Assembly (NCBI GenBank): GCA_947494435.1
Contig: CANLUY010000001.1
Coordinates: 1,664,001 to 1,728,000 of the forward strand
Direction of reading: 5' to 3'
Length of the DNA stretch: 64,000 nt
Source of the DNA: an uncultured Litoreibacter sp.
GTDB taxonomy: Bacteria > Pseudomonadota > Alphaproteobacteria > Rhodobacterales > Rhodobacteraceae
Of the stretch, positions 46,090-55,377 are shown one piece after another. Positions within the stretch are counted from its first letter, which is position 1. Each line of letters opens with the position of its first letter. The translations under genes and the position numbers were made by a program. The notes under the pieces were generated by a model. It had not been told where the DNA came from. It saw nothing but the letters and a program-made list of their open reading frames with translations, and searched no databases.

Positions 46090-46396
46090 CGTGAGCCTCC
46101 TTACGGATGCGGGCGGAAAATCAAGCAGATTCGAGGCCCAAATCAATTCTGAACCCGCGTCATAGACAGGTGCATGAACCCCGTCAACGTCTATGACACG
46201 CTGTTGGACGGAGTATTTGCAACATTTCGCACGGAATTGCACGACCACTGTGCGCGCGTTGTAGCAAAGTAGCCGATTTCCGATTGAATCAGCAGTTAAA
46301 CGATCACTCGCGATCAACCAAGCGTGAGGGCGCTATCTTAAGAACCCGGTTTTAGGCATGTACCATGTAACCTACCATTCCAAGGATCCCACAAGA
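46090..46396. other. Divergent promoter region of rpmH and the TVP38-type gene
   Basis: About 307 bases between diverging genes. It should contain promoters for both; I find no unambiguous box pair and no RNA gene. Confidence 0.45.
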
Positions 46397-47131
46397 ATGA
46401 CTGATATGACCGAGACCGCAGACAAAACAGTGCTCCAAAAGCGCCTCCCTATCATTGCTGTCGGGGTTGCCGCTGTCCTCGGGGCTGTCTTCTTGCGGGA
46501 CTACCTGAGCTTCAATGCTTTGCAGGAGAACCGAGAGGCGCTCATCGCCTTTCGTGATGCCAACTATCTGATTGCTGTTCTGGCTTTTATGGCCGTTTAC
46601 GTTGTCATTGTTGCATTTTCGCTGCCCGGCGCAGCAGTTGCCACGTTGACCGGCGGGTTCCTTTTCGCGACCTTCCCGGGGGCCTTGTATAACGTCCTTG
46701 CCGCGACAATCGGTGCGACCGCTATTTTCACTGCAGCCCGGGTTGGCTTTGGGGATCGCTTGGCTGACAAGATGGAGGCAGGCTCAGGAATGGTAAAACG
46801 CATCAAGGATGGCATTGATGAAAACCAATGGTCGGTACTCTTTCTGATCCGTCTTGTCCCAGCAGTTCCATTCTTTGTGGCAAACCTCGTGCCTGCGCTT
46901 GTCGATGTTCCGTATCGCCGATTTGTTATCTCGACATTCTTGGGGATCATACCGGGGTCAATCGTATATACGTCGGTGGGTGCTGGCCTTGGCGAAGTTT
47001 TTGCGCGTGGGGAGAGCCCTGACCTGGGCATCATTTTTGAACCCCACATCCTGTTGCCGATCCTTGGCCTCTGTGCGCTGGCTGCACTGCCAGTTTTGCT
47101 CAAAGCCGTACGCGGCAAAGAAGGTATCTGA
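46397..47131 (+). CDS. TVP38/TMEM64-family (DedA-like) membrane protein
   Basis: A 244-residue membrane protein of the SNARE-associated/TVP38 superfamily. A long central loop with the family pattern SLPGAAVATLTGGFLFATFPGALYNV and a following FLIRLVPAVPFFVANLVPAL block are both clear. ATG 46397 has AAGGA upstream; 46406 is another Met. Lipid transport across the membrane is the current view of the family. It lies four bases before the flavoprotein gene. Confidence 0.9.
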   Translation: MTDMTETADKTVLQKRLPIIAVGVAAVLGAVFLRDYLSFNALQENREALIAFRDANYLIAVLAFMAVYVVIVAFSLPGAAVATLTGGFLFATFPGALYNVLAATIGATAIFTAARVGFGDRLADKMEAGSGMVKRIKDGIDENQWSVLFLIRLVPAVPFFVANLVPALVDVPYRRFVISTFLGIIPGSIVYTSVGAGLGEVFARGESPDLGIIFEPHILLPILGLCALAALPVLLKAVRGKEGI

Positions 47132-47134
47132 ACG

Positions 47135-48553
47135 ATGTCAAAAATTGAAACTGATCTGCTGGTGATAGGTGCCGGGTCCGGCGGATTGTCGGTAGCGGCA
47201 GGTGCAGTTCAGATGGGTGCGAAAGTTGTCCTGCTTGAAGACCACAAGATGGGGGGAGACTGTCTGAACTACGGTTGCGTGCCGTCCAAAGCCCTGATCG
47301 CGGCAGGTAAACAGGCGCACGCATTGCGCAATGGCGCGAAGTTTGGTGTCGCTGACGTTGCGCCAGACGTGGACTATGCCGCTGCGAAAGACCATGTTCA
47401 TAAGGTCATTGCGACTATTGAACCACATGACAGTGTCGAGCGTTTCGAGGGGCTCGGGGTCCGCGTTATTCAAGAACGTGGTCGCTTTATTGATGAAAAC
47501 ACCGTGCAGGCCGGCGAACACCAGATCACAGCTCGCCGCGTGGTCGTCTCGACCGGATCTTCTCCTTTTGTCCCTCCTATCCCCGGGCTAGATAAGGTCC
47601 CCTATTTCACCAACGAAACCCTTTGGGGTTTGCGCGACCTTCCGGAGCATTTGCTCGTCGTCGGTGGCGGACCAATTGGTATCGAAATGGCGCAGGCCCA
47701 TCTGCGACTCGGCTCAAAGGTGACGGTTATCGAGGGCATGAAGGCGATGGGGAAAGACGACCCTGAGCTTGCAGCGATTGTCTTAGACCGCATGCGCGAT
47801 GAAGGTATGGTGATTGAAGAAGATGCGCTTGCTGAAGAGATCACGGGCAGTGCGGGTGACATCATCGTGAAGGCCAAAGACGGGCGGATTTTCAAAGGAT
47901 CTCACCTTCTCATGGCCGTTGGCCGCTCTGCAAATACCTCTGATCTTGGACTTGAGAAAGCGGGCATCGAATTTGATCGTAAGGGCATCAAAGTAGATGC
48001 GTCCATGAAAACAACGAACAACAAAGTGTACGCCATCGGAGATGTCGCAGGGCAGCTTCAATTTACACATGTCGCTGGTTATCACGCCGGGGTGGTTATT
48101 CGCTCGATCCTTTTCGGACTGCCATCCAAAGCTAAACAAGGCCATATTCCGTGGGCAACCTACACAGATCCAGAACTTGCTCAGGTGGGTCTGACTGAAG
48201 AACAAGCACGCGATGCTCATGGCAGCAATGTCGAACTTGCCCGATTTGAATTTCATGAAAATGACCGCGCTATTGCCGAAGGCAAAACCACTGGTCTGAT
48301 CAAAGTGATGGTCGTGAAGGGTCGCCCAGTAGGGGCTTCCATAGTCGGGGCCTCAGCTGGCGATTTGATTGGAGTGTGGGCATTGGCAATCGCCAACAAC
48401 CTGAAAATGAGCCAAGTCGCCGGCATGGTTGCACCTTACCCCACATTGGGGGAGGTTAACAAACGGGCGGCGGGCGCATATTTCTCTCCTAGGTTGTTTG
48501 AAAGCGTGTTGGTCAAACGGGTTGTCGGCCTTGTGCAGCGCTGGCTACCCTAA
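47135..48553 (+). CDS. Pyridine nucleotide-disulfide oxidoreductase, mercuric reductase-like
   Basis: FAD-dependent disulfide reductase of 472 residues. It has the FAD GxGxxG (IGAGSGGLSVA), the redox pair CLNYGC followed by VPSK, the NAD(P) site VVGGGPIGIEMAQ, and GDVAGQLQFTHVAGY. The interface His-Pro of lipoamide and glutathione reductases is not present in that form: the C-terminus reads APYPTLGEVNK. It lacks an N-terminal HMA domain and no mer genes are nearby, so mercury reduction is not implied. It might act in redox homeostasis. Confidence 0.87.
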   Translation: MSKIETDLLVIGAGSGGLSVAAGAVQMGAKVVLLEDHKMGGDCLNYGCVPSKALIAAGKQAHALRNGAKFGVADVAPDVDYAAAKDHVHKVIATIEPHDSVERFEGLGVRVIQERGRFIDENTVQAGEHQITARRVVVSTGSSPFVPPIPGLDKVPYFTNETLWGLRDLPEHLLVVGGGPIGIEMAQAHLRLGSKVTVIEGMKAMGKDDPELAAIVLDRMRDEGMVIEEDALAEEITGSAGDIIVKAKDGRIFKGSHLLMAVGRSANTSDLGLEKAGIEFDRKGIKVDASMKTTNNKVYAIGDVAGQLQFTHVAGYHAGVVIRSILFGLPSKAKQGHIPWATYTDPELAQVGLTEEQARDAHGSNVELARFEFHENDRAIAEGKTTGLIKVMVVKGRPVGASIVGASAGDLIGVWALAIANNLKMSQVAGMVAPYPTLGEVNKRAAGAYFSPRLFESVLVKRVVGLVQRWLP

Positions 48554-48574
48554 GTCCGAGCGGGGAGGGCATTT

Positions 48575-49978
48575 GTGATCAATTCACTTTCGGGACGGTT
48601 TTTGATACTTTCGATCATCTTTGTGATGATTGCAGAAGTTTTGATTTTTGTTCCGTCGATCGCGCGGTACAGGCAAAACTATCTCATCGCGCGCCTAGAG
48701 AAGGCGCAGATTGCATCCCTGTCGGTATTAGCATCACAGGATTCAGTCATTAGCTCAGAGCTTGCACAGGAATTACTGGACAACGCAGGCATTTATAACG
48801 TCGCGTTGCGTCGTAATGCCGTTAGCCAATTGGTGTTGTCGTCACCCGTGCCGGGCGCTGTAACCACAATGGTCGATCTCCGCGACGCGTCTGCTTTTTA
48901 CCTCATTCGCGGGGCCATGGAGCAACTTCTGATGCCCGCGGAAGGCGTTATTCGCGTGATCGGAGCACCGACCAATTCCGCTGGTACAATGATCGATGTG
49001 ACAATGCCGCAGGCGCCACTGCGCGCCTCCATGGTGGATTACGGAGTGCGGATCCTGTGGCTGTCTCTGGTCATCTCAGTCATTTCTGCAGTTTTGCTGT
49101 TTTTTGCTGTGGGCCGCTTCATGGTGCGTCCGGTAAAGCGCGTAGTGCGTCACATGGAAGTTTATGCCGAAGCCCCCGAAGATGCGCGGCGGATTATTAC
49201 ACCTACTGCCTCAATAACAGAGCTGCGGTCCGCGGAAGATGCTTTGGCAGCTATGCAAATGCAATTGACGGGCTCGCTCAGGCAAAAAGATCGACTGGCT
49301 CAGCTTGGCGGAGCTGTTGCGAAGATCAGCCACGATCTGCGCAATATTCTGACCACAGCTACGTTGCTGGCTGACAGAATGGAGCGTAGCGAAGACCCCG
49401 CTGTACAGCGCTCCGCGCCAAAGTTGGTCAATTCACTCAGCCGCGCTGTCAACCTTTGCGAAGGCACGCTCGCGTTCGGCAGGGTAGAGGAGCCGCCTCC
49501 CAGCTTGTCGATGGTCAATCTGCCAACCCTCGTTGACGATGTGCTTGAAGGGGAGCGTCTTGCAGCTGGCGATACCGTGGAATTCGTTGATGAGATTCAT
49601 CCGGGTCTTGTTGTGCGTGCTGACCAAGATCAGTTGTTTCGCGTGCTCGGAAATCTTGTTCGCAATGCACGTCAAGCGATTGAGGCGACAGGTAAAGATG
49701 GCACTATCAAGGTCAAAGCGAAAGAGACGGAAGATGCTTGGCACATCATGGTTTGCGACACTGGACCCGGTCTGCCGCCGAAAGCACAAGAACATTTATT
49801 TCAGCCCTTTGAGGGCGGTGTCCGCAAGGGTGGTACTGGCTTGGGCTTGGTTATTGCTTCCGAGTTGGTGCGAGGTCACGGTGGTAGCCTAAAACTACTC
49901 AAGACCAACGAAACGGGCACGGAATTTGAGCTGACGCTCCCAAAGCATCCGTTGGAGATAGGGAAAGCTGCGGAATAG
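48575..49978 (+). CDS. Orphan sensor histidine kinase, GTG start
   Basis: A 467-residue sensor kinase starting at GTG 48575 (GGGGAGGG upstream). Membrane segments near 9-29 and 158-180 bracket a periplasmic domain (about 30-158); then HAMP, DHp with His253 (KISHDLRNIL), and the ATPase domain with VLGNLVRNARQA (N box), CDTGPGLP (G1) and GGTGLGL (G2). No response regulator is adjacent within the window. The arrangement directly after the flavoprotein gene suggests redox or envelope sensing, but this is inference. Confidence 0.9.
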   Translation: MINSLSGRFLILSIIFVMIAEVLIFVPSIARYRQNYLIARLEKAQIASLSVLASQDSVISSELAQELLDNAGIYNVALRRNAVSQLVLSSPVPGAVTTMVDLRDASAFYLIRGAMEQLLMPAEGVIRVIGAPTNSAGTMIDVTMPQAPLRASMVDYGVRILWLSLVISVISAVLLFFAVGRFMVRPVKRVVRHMEVYAEAPEDARRIITPTASITELRSAEDALAAMQMQLTGSLRQKDRLAQLGGAVAKISHDLRNILTTATLLADRMERSEDPAVQRSAPKLVNSLSRAVNLCEGTLAFGRVEEPPPSLSMVNLPTLVDDVLEGERLAAGDTVEFVDEIHPGLVVRADQDQLFRVLGNLVRNARQAIEATGKDGTIKVKAKETEDAWHIMVCDTGPGLPPKAQEHLFQPFEGGVRKGGTGLGLVIASELVRGHGGSLKLLKTNETGTEFELTLPKHPLEIGKAAE

Positions 49979-50042
49979 AGCAACGAATTGCGGTCTTTGC
50001 ACTTGCATCTGTGATAGCCCAGCGTTACATCCCCGGTATCGC

Positions 50043-50119
50043 GGATTGGTAGCTCAGTTGGATAGAGTACTTGACTACGAATCAAGGGGTCGGGGGTTCG
50101 AATCCTCCCCAGTCCGCCA
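50043..50119 (+). tRNA. tRNA-Arg(ACG)
   Basis: 77 bases. Acceptor GGATTGG/CCAGTCC (one G-U), D stem GCTC/GAGT, anticodon stem CTTGA/TCAAG around CTACGAA (anticodon ACG, expected to become ICG), T arm GGGGG-TTCGAAT-CCTCC, discriminator G and encoded CCA. It reads CGU, CGC and CGA after inosine modification. Confidence 0.96.
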
Positions 50120-50606
50120 TATTTCCCTTCAGTTGTTGACCTGCACCTGTTCCACTGGTGGTCTATAGGTTTGCGTGTTCGGAAGTTAGCCTTGCCCAAA
50201 CGTGGAGGCAGCTCGCCGTACCAACCCCGGCAGGCCGCAATGACTTTGCTCGCTGTCCACGCACTGATTGAATCGTATGGCCTGTCTGGACTTTGGAAAA
50301 ACCCTCGCTTCTGGAGATTGCGACCCATTACCTAGAAATTACGCTGACTGGACATCTGAGATGCTTCTGGTTTCCGCGCTCAAAGCTCTGGCGGAAGTCC
50401 TGAATTTGCACATAAGCAATCAATTGTCTTATAAAAAACTCATTAATAATAAGGGTATGGGACTTCCACGGCAATTAAAAAAACAGTGTTTCCGTCCAAG
50501 AAACAACAAAACACTGCCCATTTTTAGACAATTTTAGACTTAATTAATCGACCCAGCTTCAACGGGGTGGTCCGTTGTTTCGATTTTTGTTGAAGGTGGT
50601 CTGAAG
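50120..50606. other. Intergenic region between tRNA-Arg and the kinase gene
   Basis: About 487 bases. The second half (50400-50560) is strongly AT-rich. An inverted repeat, CAGTGTTT (50484-50491) and AAACACTG (50509-50516), sits about 90 bases upstream of the kinase start and could be an operator. No RNA gene, integrase or second tRNA end is visible. Confidence 0.5.
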
Positions 50607-53501
50607 ATGGGCAACGCGAAGAAAACAGATAGTCAAGAAGACAGCTATGTAGATGAGCTGGCTCCGGGTACAGAGCTGTTACATGGGCAATTCAAAATTG
50701 AAGAATTTCTGAACTCAGGTGGGTTTGGGATTACGTACTTGGCCCGTGATAGCCTTGGCCGCCGCGTTGTCATCAAAGAGTGCTTTCCATCGACATTCTG
50801 CCATCGCTCCCGCGCGATAGTTCAGCCAAGGTCTCGTGCGCACCAAAAGGAATTGAAGTCGGTTGTCGACTTATTCGTACAGGAAGCGCGTAGTTTGGCG
50901 AAGCTTGAGCATCCCAATATTGTCGGTGTCCATCAAGTCTTCGAAGACAATGAGACGGCCTATATGGTGCTTGATTTTGTCGAAGGCCGTGATCTACTTG
51001 ATATGCTGGAAAGCGATGAAAACACGCTGACCGCGCCGCAGATCAAGGGCATTTTGAAAGATGTTTTGGGTGCGGTGGCCTATATCCACGACCAAGATAT
51101 CCTTCACAGAGATATTTCGCCCGACAATATCTTACTCGACGCTGATATGCGCCCAGTCCTGATCGACTTCGGTGCGGCACGCGAAGAGGCCACAAAGAAA
51201 AGCCGTGTCTTGTCCGCTTTGCGTGTGGTGAAAGACGGATACTCGCCACAAGAATTCTACGTACAGGGCAGTGCTCAAACGCCATCAAGTGACCTTTATG
51301 CGTTGGGTGCAACCTTTTACCATCTGATCGAAGGTGACATTCCGCCGAACAGTCAGTCACGTCTTGCAGCGATCGCGGCAGGTGAAAAAGACCTGTACGA
51401 GCCGCTTGCGGATCGCACGAAGGGTTTTGACAAGAAATTTTTGAACGCGATCGACATGGCGTTACAAATCTTGCCTAAAGACCGCCTGCAGTCCGCGCAG
51501 GAATGGCTGGATGCAATGGAAGGCTCGCGCCGCAAATCGCGCGTCATGACTACACCGATCCCAATGTCTTCAGCGGCGGCGGCGACTGCTGCGGCGGAGC
51601 AAAGACAGAAGTCTAAACTCGTACCGCTGCTCGGCTCGGCTGCTGCAATCGCCATCATCGCGGTTGCTGGTCTTGTTGGAACCGGAACAATTGATTTGTC
51701 AGGTGGCAAATCGGCAGACGTCGTTGCCGAGGCAGAAAAAGAGCCAACCGAACCGTCAGTCGTCAATACATCTGTATCTGATATCGCTGCAGCAGAAGCT
51801 GAAGCACAACGTGATGTTGTTATCGCTTCGGAGAAGGCAGCAGACGTTGCTAAGGCCGCTCGCTTGGCGGAAGCCGCTGCAGCTGAAGCAATGGAGCGGA
51901 GCAAGGTTGACGTAGCAGCCGCCAAAGCCGCGGAAGAAGAGGCTGTACGCTTGGCAGAGATCGCCGCAGCCGAAGCAGCTTTGCAGATCGAAGCTGAGCA
52001 AGCTGCGGCCAAAGCGGCGGAAGGTGCCGAAACTGCACGGCTTGCAGAAGTTGCAGCCGTCGAAGAAGTTGCCCGCCGTGAGGCCGAATTAGCGGCAGCT
52101 AAAGCTGCGGATGAAGAAGCAGAACGCTTGGCAGAAATTGCCGCCGCCGAACAGGCCGCACAGCGTGAGGCTGAATTGGCCGCTGCGAAAGCCGCTGAGG
52201 AAGCAGAAGCTGCAAGGCTCGCTGAAATCGCAGCCGCTGAAGCCGCTGCGCGTCAGGAAGCGGAATTGGCTGCGGCCAAAGCCGCTGAAGAAGAAGCCGC
52301 AAGACTAGCAGAGATTGCTGCAGCGGAAGAAGCCGCACAACGCGAAGCTGAGCTGGCAGCAGCGAAAGCCGCCGAAGAAGCCGAAGCTGCACGCTTGGCA
52401 GAAATCGCTGCACTAGAAGAAGCTGCGCGTCGCGAGGCAGAATTGGCTGCTGCAAAAGCTGCGGAAGAAGAAGCAAAACGTCTTGCTGAAGTCGCTGCAG
52501 CGGAAGAAGCTGCGCGCCGTGAGGCTGAATTGGCCGCTGCGAAAGCCGCTGAAAAGGAGGCACAACGTCTTGCCGAAGCGGCTGCTGCAGAAGCAGCCGC
52601 ACAGCGTGAGCTGGAACTTGCTGCGGCAAAAGCCGCCGAAGAAGCCGAAGCTGAGCGTTTGGCTGAGATCGCTGCTGCTGAAGAAGCCAAGCGTCTTGAG
52701 AAAGAGGCGGTTGAAGAAGTGGCCGCTGTTGAAAAGGTCGTCGAACCGGAATTGACCGCAAAAGAGCGTGCGGAGCGGGAAAAGAACGCCGCAAGAACCG
52801 CGCTGCTTTTTGAAATTGCAGCGGCAAGCAACGCAGAGCTGAAAGCACGACTTGAAGGGCGTGAGACGACACAAGATGTCTCTGTAGAACAAAACGACAA
52901 TGCAGAACCGACTGACACAGTTGTGACACTGGATCAGTCAACAACGGACGTGGTATCGGACTGGTCTCTTGATCTGCCTTTTGAAGGACAACAAGGCACG
53001 GCCGTTATCGGCGAGGTTGATGCGGTTTCACCGGCATGGGCCCTCACTGGGACACGCATTGTTTCGGTGAATGGCACGTCCATCAACCGAATGAGCGATA
53101 TCACTGACTTGCTCCGCAAAACTGTATCGCCCGAAGGAAGCGCGACACAACCCGTCGTGTTCGTTCTGGAACCGGCAGACGGTGGCGCCACGTTTGAGCA
53201 ACCTTGGGAATTCCCCATCGTCCAAGAAACCGCACTGTTGAATGGGACGCAATTCACGACCCGCTTTGATGGGGAAGCTTGGAAAACGATCGTTACCGCG
53301 AGCAGCGGAACGCAGGATGACTTCCAAGTCGGTGATGAAGTCGTCGCTTTGATGTCGACTTCGGAGACGATCCAAGGCCGTACGTCTCTCCCAGAAATTC
53401 TCGAGCGTGAACTCGCAGAAGGAAAAGATCAGTTCAGCTTTGCAGTGTCGCGCGCTGGATCAATGTGGGTCGTTTCGCTGACATATTCCGGCGGCGCTTA
53501 A
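50607..53501 (+). CDS. Membrane-anchored Ser/Thr protein kinase with TolA-like arm and PDZ-like tail
   Basis: A 964-residue protein. The kinase domain (about 28-305) is complete: Gly loop NSGGFGITYLA, ATP Lys57, Glu93 in the C helix, HRDISPDN with Asp169 and Asn174, DFG at 187-189, and GYSPQE in place of APE. A hydrophobic segment at about 338-357 is the membrane anchor. Then a long Ala/Glu/Lys-rich, presumably helical region with repeats of 29-30 residues (about 436-702) follows, like TolA. The C-terminus (about 785-964) has a PDZ-like part (VDAVSPAWALTGTRIVSVNGTSI). The kinase would face the cytoplasm and the arm the periplasm. It heads the same-strand gene set that follows, with an AAGGTGG ribosome site. 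Confidence 0.9.
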   Translation: MGNAKKTDSQEDSYVDELAPGTELLHGQFKIEEFLNSGGFGITYLARDSLGRRVVIKECFPSTFCHRSRAIVQPRSRAHQKELKSVVDLFVQEARSLAKLEHPNIVGVHQVFEDNETAYMVLDFVEGRDLLDMLESDENTLTAPQIKGILKDVLGAVAYIHDQDILHRDISPDNILLDADMRPVLIDFGAAREEATKKSRVLSALRVVKDGYSPQEFYVQGSAQTPSSDLYALGATFYHLIEGDIPPNSQSRLAAIAAGEKDLYEPLADRTKGFDKKFLNAIDMALQILPKDRLQSAQEWLDAMEGSRRKSRVMTTPIPMSSAAAATAAAEQRQKSKLVPLLGSAAAIAIIAVAGLVGTGTIDLSGGKSADVVAEAEKEPTEPSVVNTSVSDIAAAEAEAQRDVVIASEKAADVAKAARLAEAAAAEAMERSKVDVAAAKAAEEEAVRLAEIAAAEAALQIEAEQAAAKAAEGAETARLAEVAAVEEVARREAELAAAKAADEEAERLAEIAAAEQAAQREAELAAAKAAEEAEAARLAEIAAAEAAARQEAELAAAKAAEEEAARLAEIAAAEEAAQREAELAAAKAAEEAEAARLAEIAALEEAARREAELAAAKAAEEEAKRLAEVAAAEEAARREAELAAAKAAEKEAQRLAEAAAAEAAAQRELELAAAKAAEEAEAERLAEIAAAEEAKRLEKEAVEEVAAVEKVVEPELTAKERAEREKNAARTALLFEIAAASNAELKARLEGRETTQDVSVEQNDNAEPTDTVVTLDQSTTDVVSDWSLDLPFEGQQGTAVIGEVDAVSPAWALTGTRIVSVNGTSINRMSDITDLLRKTVSPEGSATQPVVFVLEPADGGATFEQPWEFPIVQETALLNGTQFTTRFDGEAWKTIVTASSGTQDDFQVGDEVVALMSTSETIQGRTSLPEILERELAEGKDQFSFAVSRAGSMWVVSLTYSGGA
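51912..52713 (+). repeat. Tandem coding repeats for the kinase's helical arm
   Basis: About nine units of 29-30 codons share the pattern AAAKAAEEEARLAEIAAAEEAAQREAEL. Adjacent units differ at several codons, so they are older than the repeats at 10960. Boundaries approximate. Confidence 0.8.
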
Positions 53502-53537
53502 GGCCTCATCCAACAATCAAGAACGAAAGACAGGACC

Positions 53538-54413
53538 ATGAAATTTATCCGAGATCTCCTTGCTAGAAAAAAATCCGACCAATCAGCACCCCTTGCTCCG
53601 CTAGAAGAAGTTCGCAGTGCAGCTGCACGGACCGAGGAAACGTTTGATACGGACTCGTCGTCTGAGTTGCATTCTGATCTGCCCAAAGGCTCCAGCTTGA
53701 AAGTTGTCACGGGCGAAGAAGCGGCTGAGGTGGATGCCGCTTCAGAGGAAGTCAAAGCTGAGGTTGAAGCTGTCGTAGAAGAAGACACCTCATCCGATGA
53801 CTTGCTGAAGAAAATCAATGCTGACTTCCAGTCCGACGCGGCTGCTGAAGAGGCAAAGGTTAACATCTGGGACTTGGACGAGGGCGAAGCGCCGGCTGAA
53901 GTTGCCGAAGCTCCTAAACCTCGCCGGAGACGGAGAAACCAAACGCGCTTGTTGGGCTTTGATGCAGATGAAAGCAATGTTGTCTCTCCATTTGAAGCCG
54001 CCGAAAAGGTTGCCCCGACGGCGCGCGCGAAGTTTCCTGTTGGATGGGTGGTCGTTGCTGACGGGCCAGGTCGCGGCGAATGCTTCTCGCTCGAAGCGGG
54101 TATGTCCCAGATCGGTCGTGGTGAAGACCAAGCGATCCAGCTTGATTTCGGTGACAATGCGATCTCCCGCATGAACCATGCGGCTATTGTTTACGACCAA
54201 GAAACACACACCTTCTTTTTAGGCCACGGTGGCAAAAAGAATGTTGTGCGCCTGAATAATAAGCCTGTGATCTCTAACGAGGAACTCAAGTCTGAGGACG
54301 AGATCAAAGTCGGTGAGACCACATTGCGCTTCATGGCGCTTTGCTCGGCTGACTTTAATTGGGCAAATCAAGAAGACTCGACTGAGGAGCAAGATCATGT
54401 GGCGATCGCCTGA
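53538..54413 (+). CDS. FHA-domain protein
   Basis: A 291-residue cytoplasmic protein. Residues 1-150 are acidic and disordered-looking, with a basic PKPRRRRR patch and several Ser/Thr residues that could be phosphorylated. An FHA domain follows (about 170-265), with the phosphothreonine-binding signature IGRGED (Arg194), ISRMNHA (Ser210, His214) and the RLNNKPV loop. It should bind phosphothreonine peptides made by the upstream kinase. It overlaps the PP2C gene by 17 bases. Confidence 0.88.
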   Translation: MKFIRDLLARKKSDQSAPLAPLEEVRSAAARTEETFDTDSSSELHSDLPKGSSLKVVTGEEAAEVDAASEEVKAEVEAVVEEDTSSDDLLKKINADFQSDAAAEEAKVNIWDLDEGEAPAEVAEAPKPRRRRRNQTRLLGFDADESNVVSPFEAAEKVAPTARAKFPVGWVVVADGPGRGECFSLEAGMSQIGRGEDQAIQLDFGDNAISRMNHAAIVYDQETHTFFLGHGGKKNVVRLNNKPVISNEELKSEDEIKVGETTLRFMALCSADFNWANQEDSTEEQDHVAIA

Positions 54414-55374
54414 ACCTAGATTCGACGTCGCCTCAGCTATTTGTCAGGGTGGGCGTGATTACCAAGAAGATGCAATTGCAACGGATTTCCCGTTCGGTGC
54501 CGATACAGGCGTCGCCGTCCTCGCGGACGGAATGGGAGGTCACGCTGCAGGAGATGTCGCCTCGAAGATCGTGGTGACGGAAGTCTTCTCAGAACTCAAA
54601 TTCCAAAGTGCGAATTTCGTACGCCAAGAGAAAGAGATCCCGAACTTCATGGCCATCGCAGCTGCGAATGCAAACTCAGCTGTCAGTGATCATGTAGGTG
54701 ATCATCCGGAAGTCCGTGGAATGGGTGCTACGCTCGTCTCGCTGGTTCTTGTCGAAAATCGGCTGTTTTGGATGTCTATCGGGGACAGCCCTCTGTATTT
54801 GCTGCGTGCCGGAAAGTTGAGCCAGCTCAACGAAGACCACAGCATGGCCCCTCAGATCGACTTCATGGCCAAGCAAGGATTGCTTGACGAAGAGGCTGCG
54901 AAGAACCATCCCGACCGTAACTGCCTAACCTCAGTTATTTTGGGTGAGCGGGTCGCAAAATCTGACTGTCCGATGAAGCCTTTTGATATCAAGGTTGGCG
55001 ATATCATCGTCGTTTCCAGCGATGGGTTGCAATATCTTGAAGAGACAAAAATCCAAAAGATTTTGCATCGGTATCGCCGCCGCAAATCAGCGGAGATCGC
55101 CGGCCACTTGCTCGAGGCAATCGAAGCTCTTGCGGACCCCGATCAGGACAACGTGTCCTTTGCTGTGATCAAGTTGAACCACAACAAACCGATGGAGCGT
55201 GTGATCGCGCCGAAACCTGTCGACGTTGTTGATACGCACCAATCCAGTGTGACGCGGGTAGTACAGCTTGAGGATGTCAAAAAGGATCTTGAGCAATCCA
55301 AATCAACTGAAGCCCTGGCCAAAAGTAAGGCGGTTGACGCCAAGCCGAAGGCAAAAAAAGTGGCAGAGAAGTAA
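54397..55374 (+). CDS. PP2C-type protein phosphatase
   Basis: Metal-dependent Ser/Thr phosphatase, 325 residues from ATG 54397 (GAGGAG upstream). Motifs are CQGGRDYQEDAI (metal Asp), LADGMGGHAAGD, SIGDSPLYLLR, SSDGLQYL and DNVSFAVI, all intact. A Lys/Ala-rich C-terminal tail of about 80 residues may tether it. It is the natural antagonist of the kinase at 50607. The ATG lies within the FHA gene, so the two are co-translated. Confidence 0.93.
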   Translation: MWRSPEPRFDVASAICQGGRDYQEDAIATDFPFGADTGVAVLADGMGGHAAGDVASKIVVTEVFSELKFQSANFVRQEKEIPNFMAIAAANANSAVSDHVGDHPEVRGMGATLVSLVLVENRLFWMSIGDSPLYLLRAGKLSQLNEDHSMAPQIDFMAKQGLLDEEAAKNHPDRNCLTSVILGERVAKSDCPMKPFDIKVGDIIVVSSDGLQYLEETKIQKILHRYRRRKSAEIAGHLLEAIEALADPDQDNVSFAVIKLNHNKPMERVIAPKPVDVVDTHQSSVTRVVQLEDVKKDLEQSKSTEALAKSKAVDAKPKAKKVAEK

Positions 55375-55377
55375 ACT

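Noticed and set aside
47135-48553. Mercury resistance enzyme
   Set aside because: No HMA domain, no C-terminal vicinal Cys pair and no other mer genes; only family-level similarity.
49876-50328. Minus-strand frame reading GRIRTPDPLIRSQV-like sequence
   Set aside because: It is the antisense translation of tRNA-Arg, a recurring annotation artefact.
52099-52944. Long minus-strand frames opposite the kinase repeats
   Set aside because: They arise from repetitive Ala/Glu codons; no ribosome site and Leu/Gln-rich low-complexity translation.
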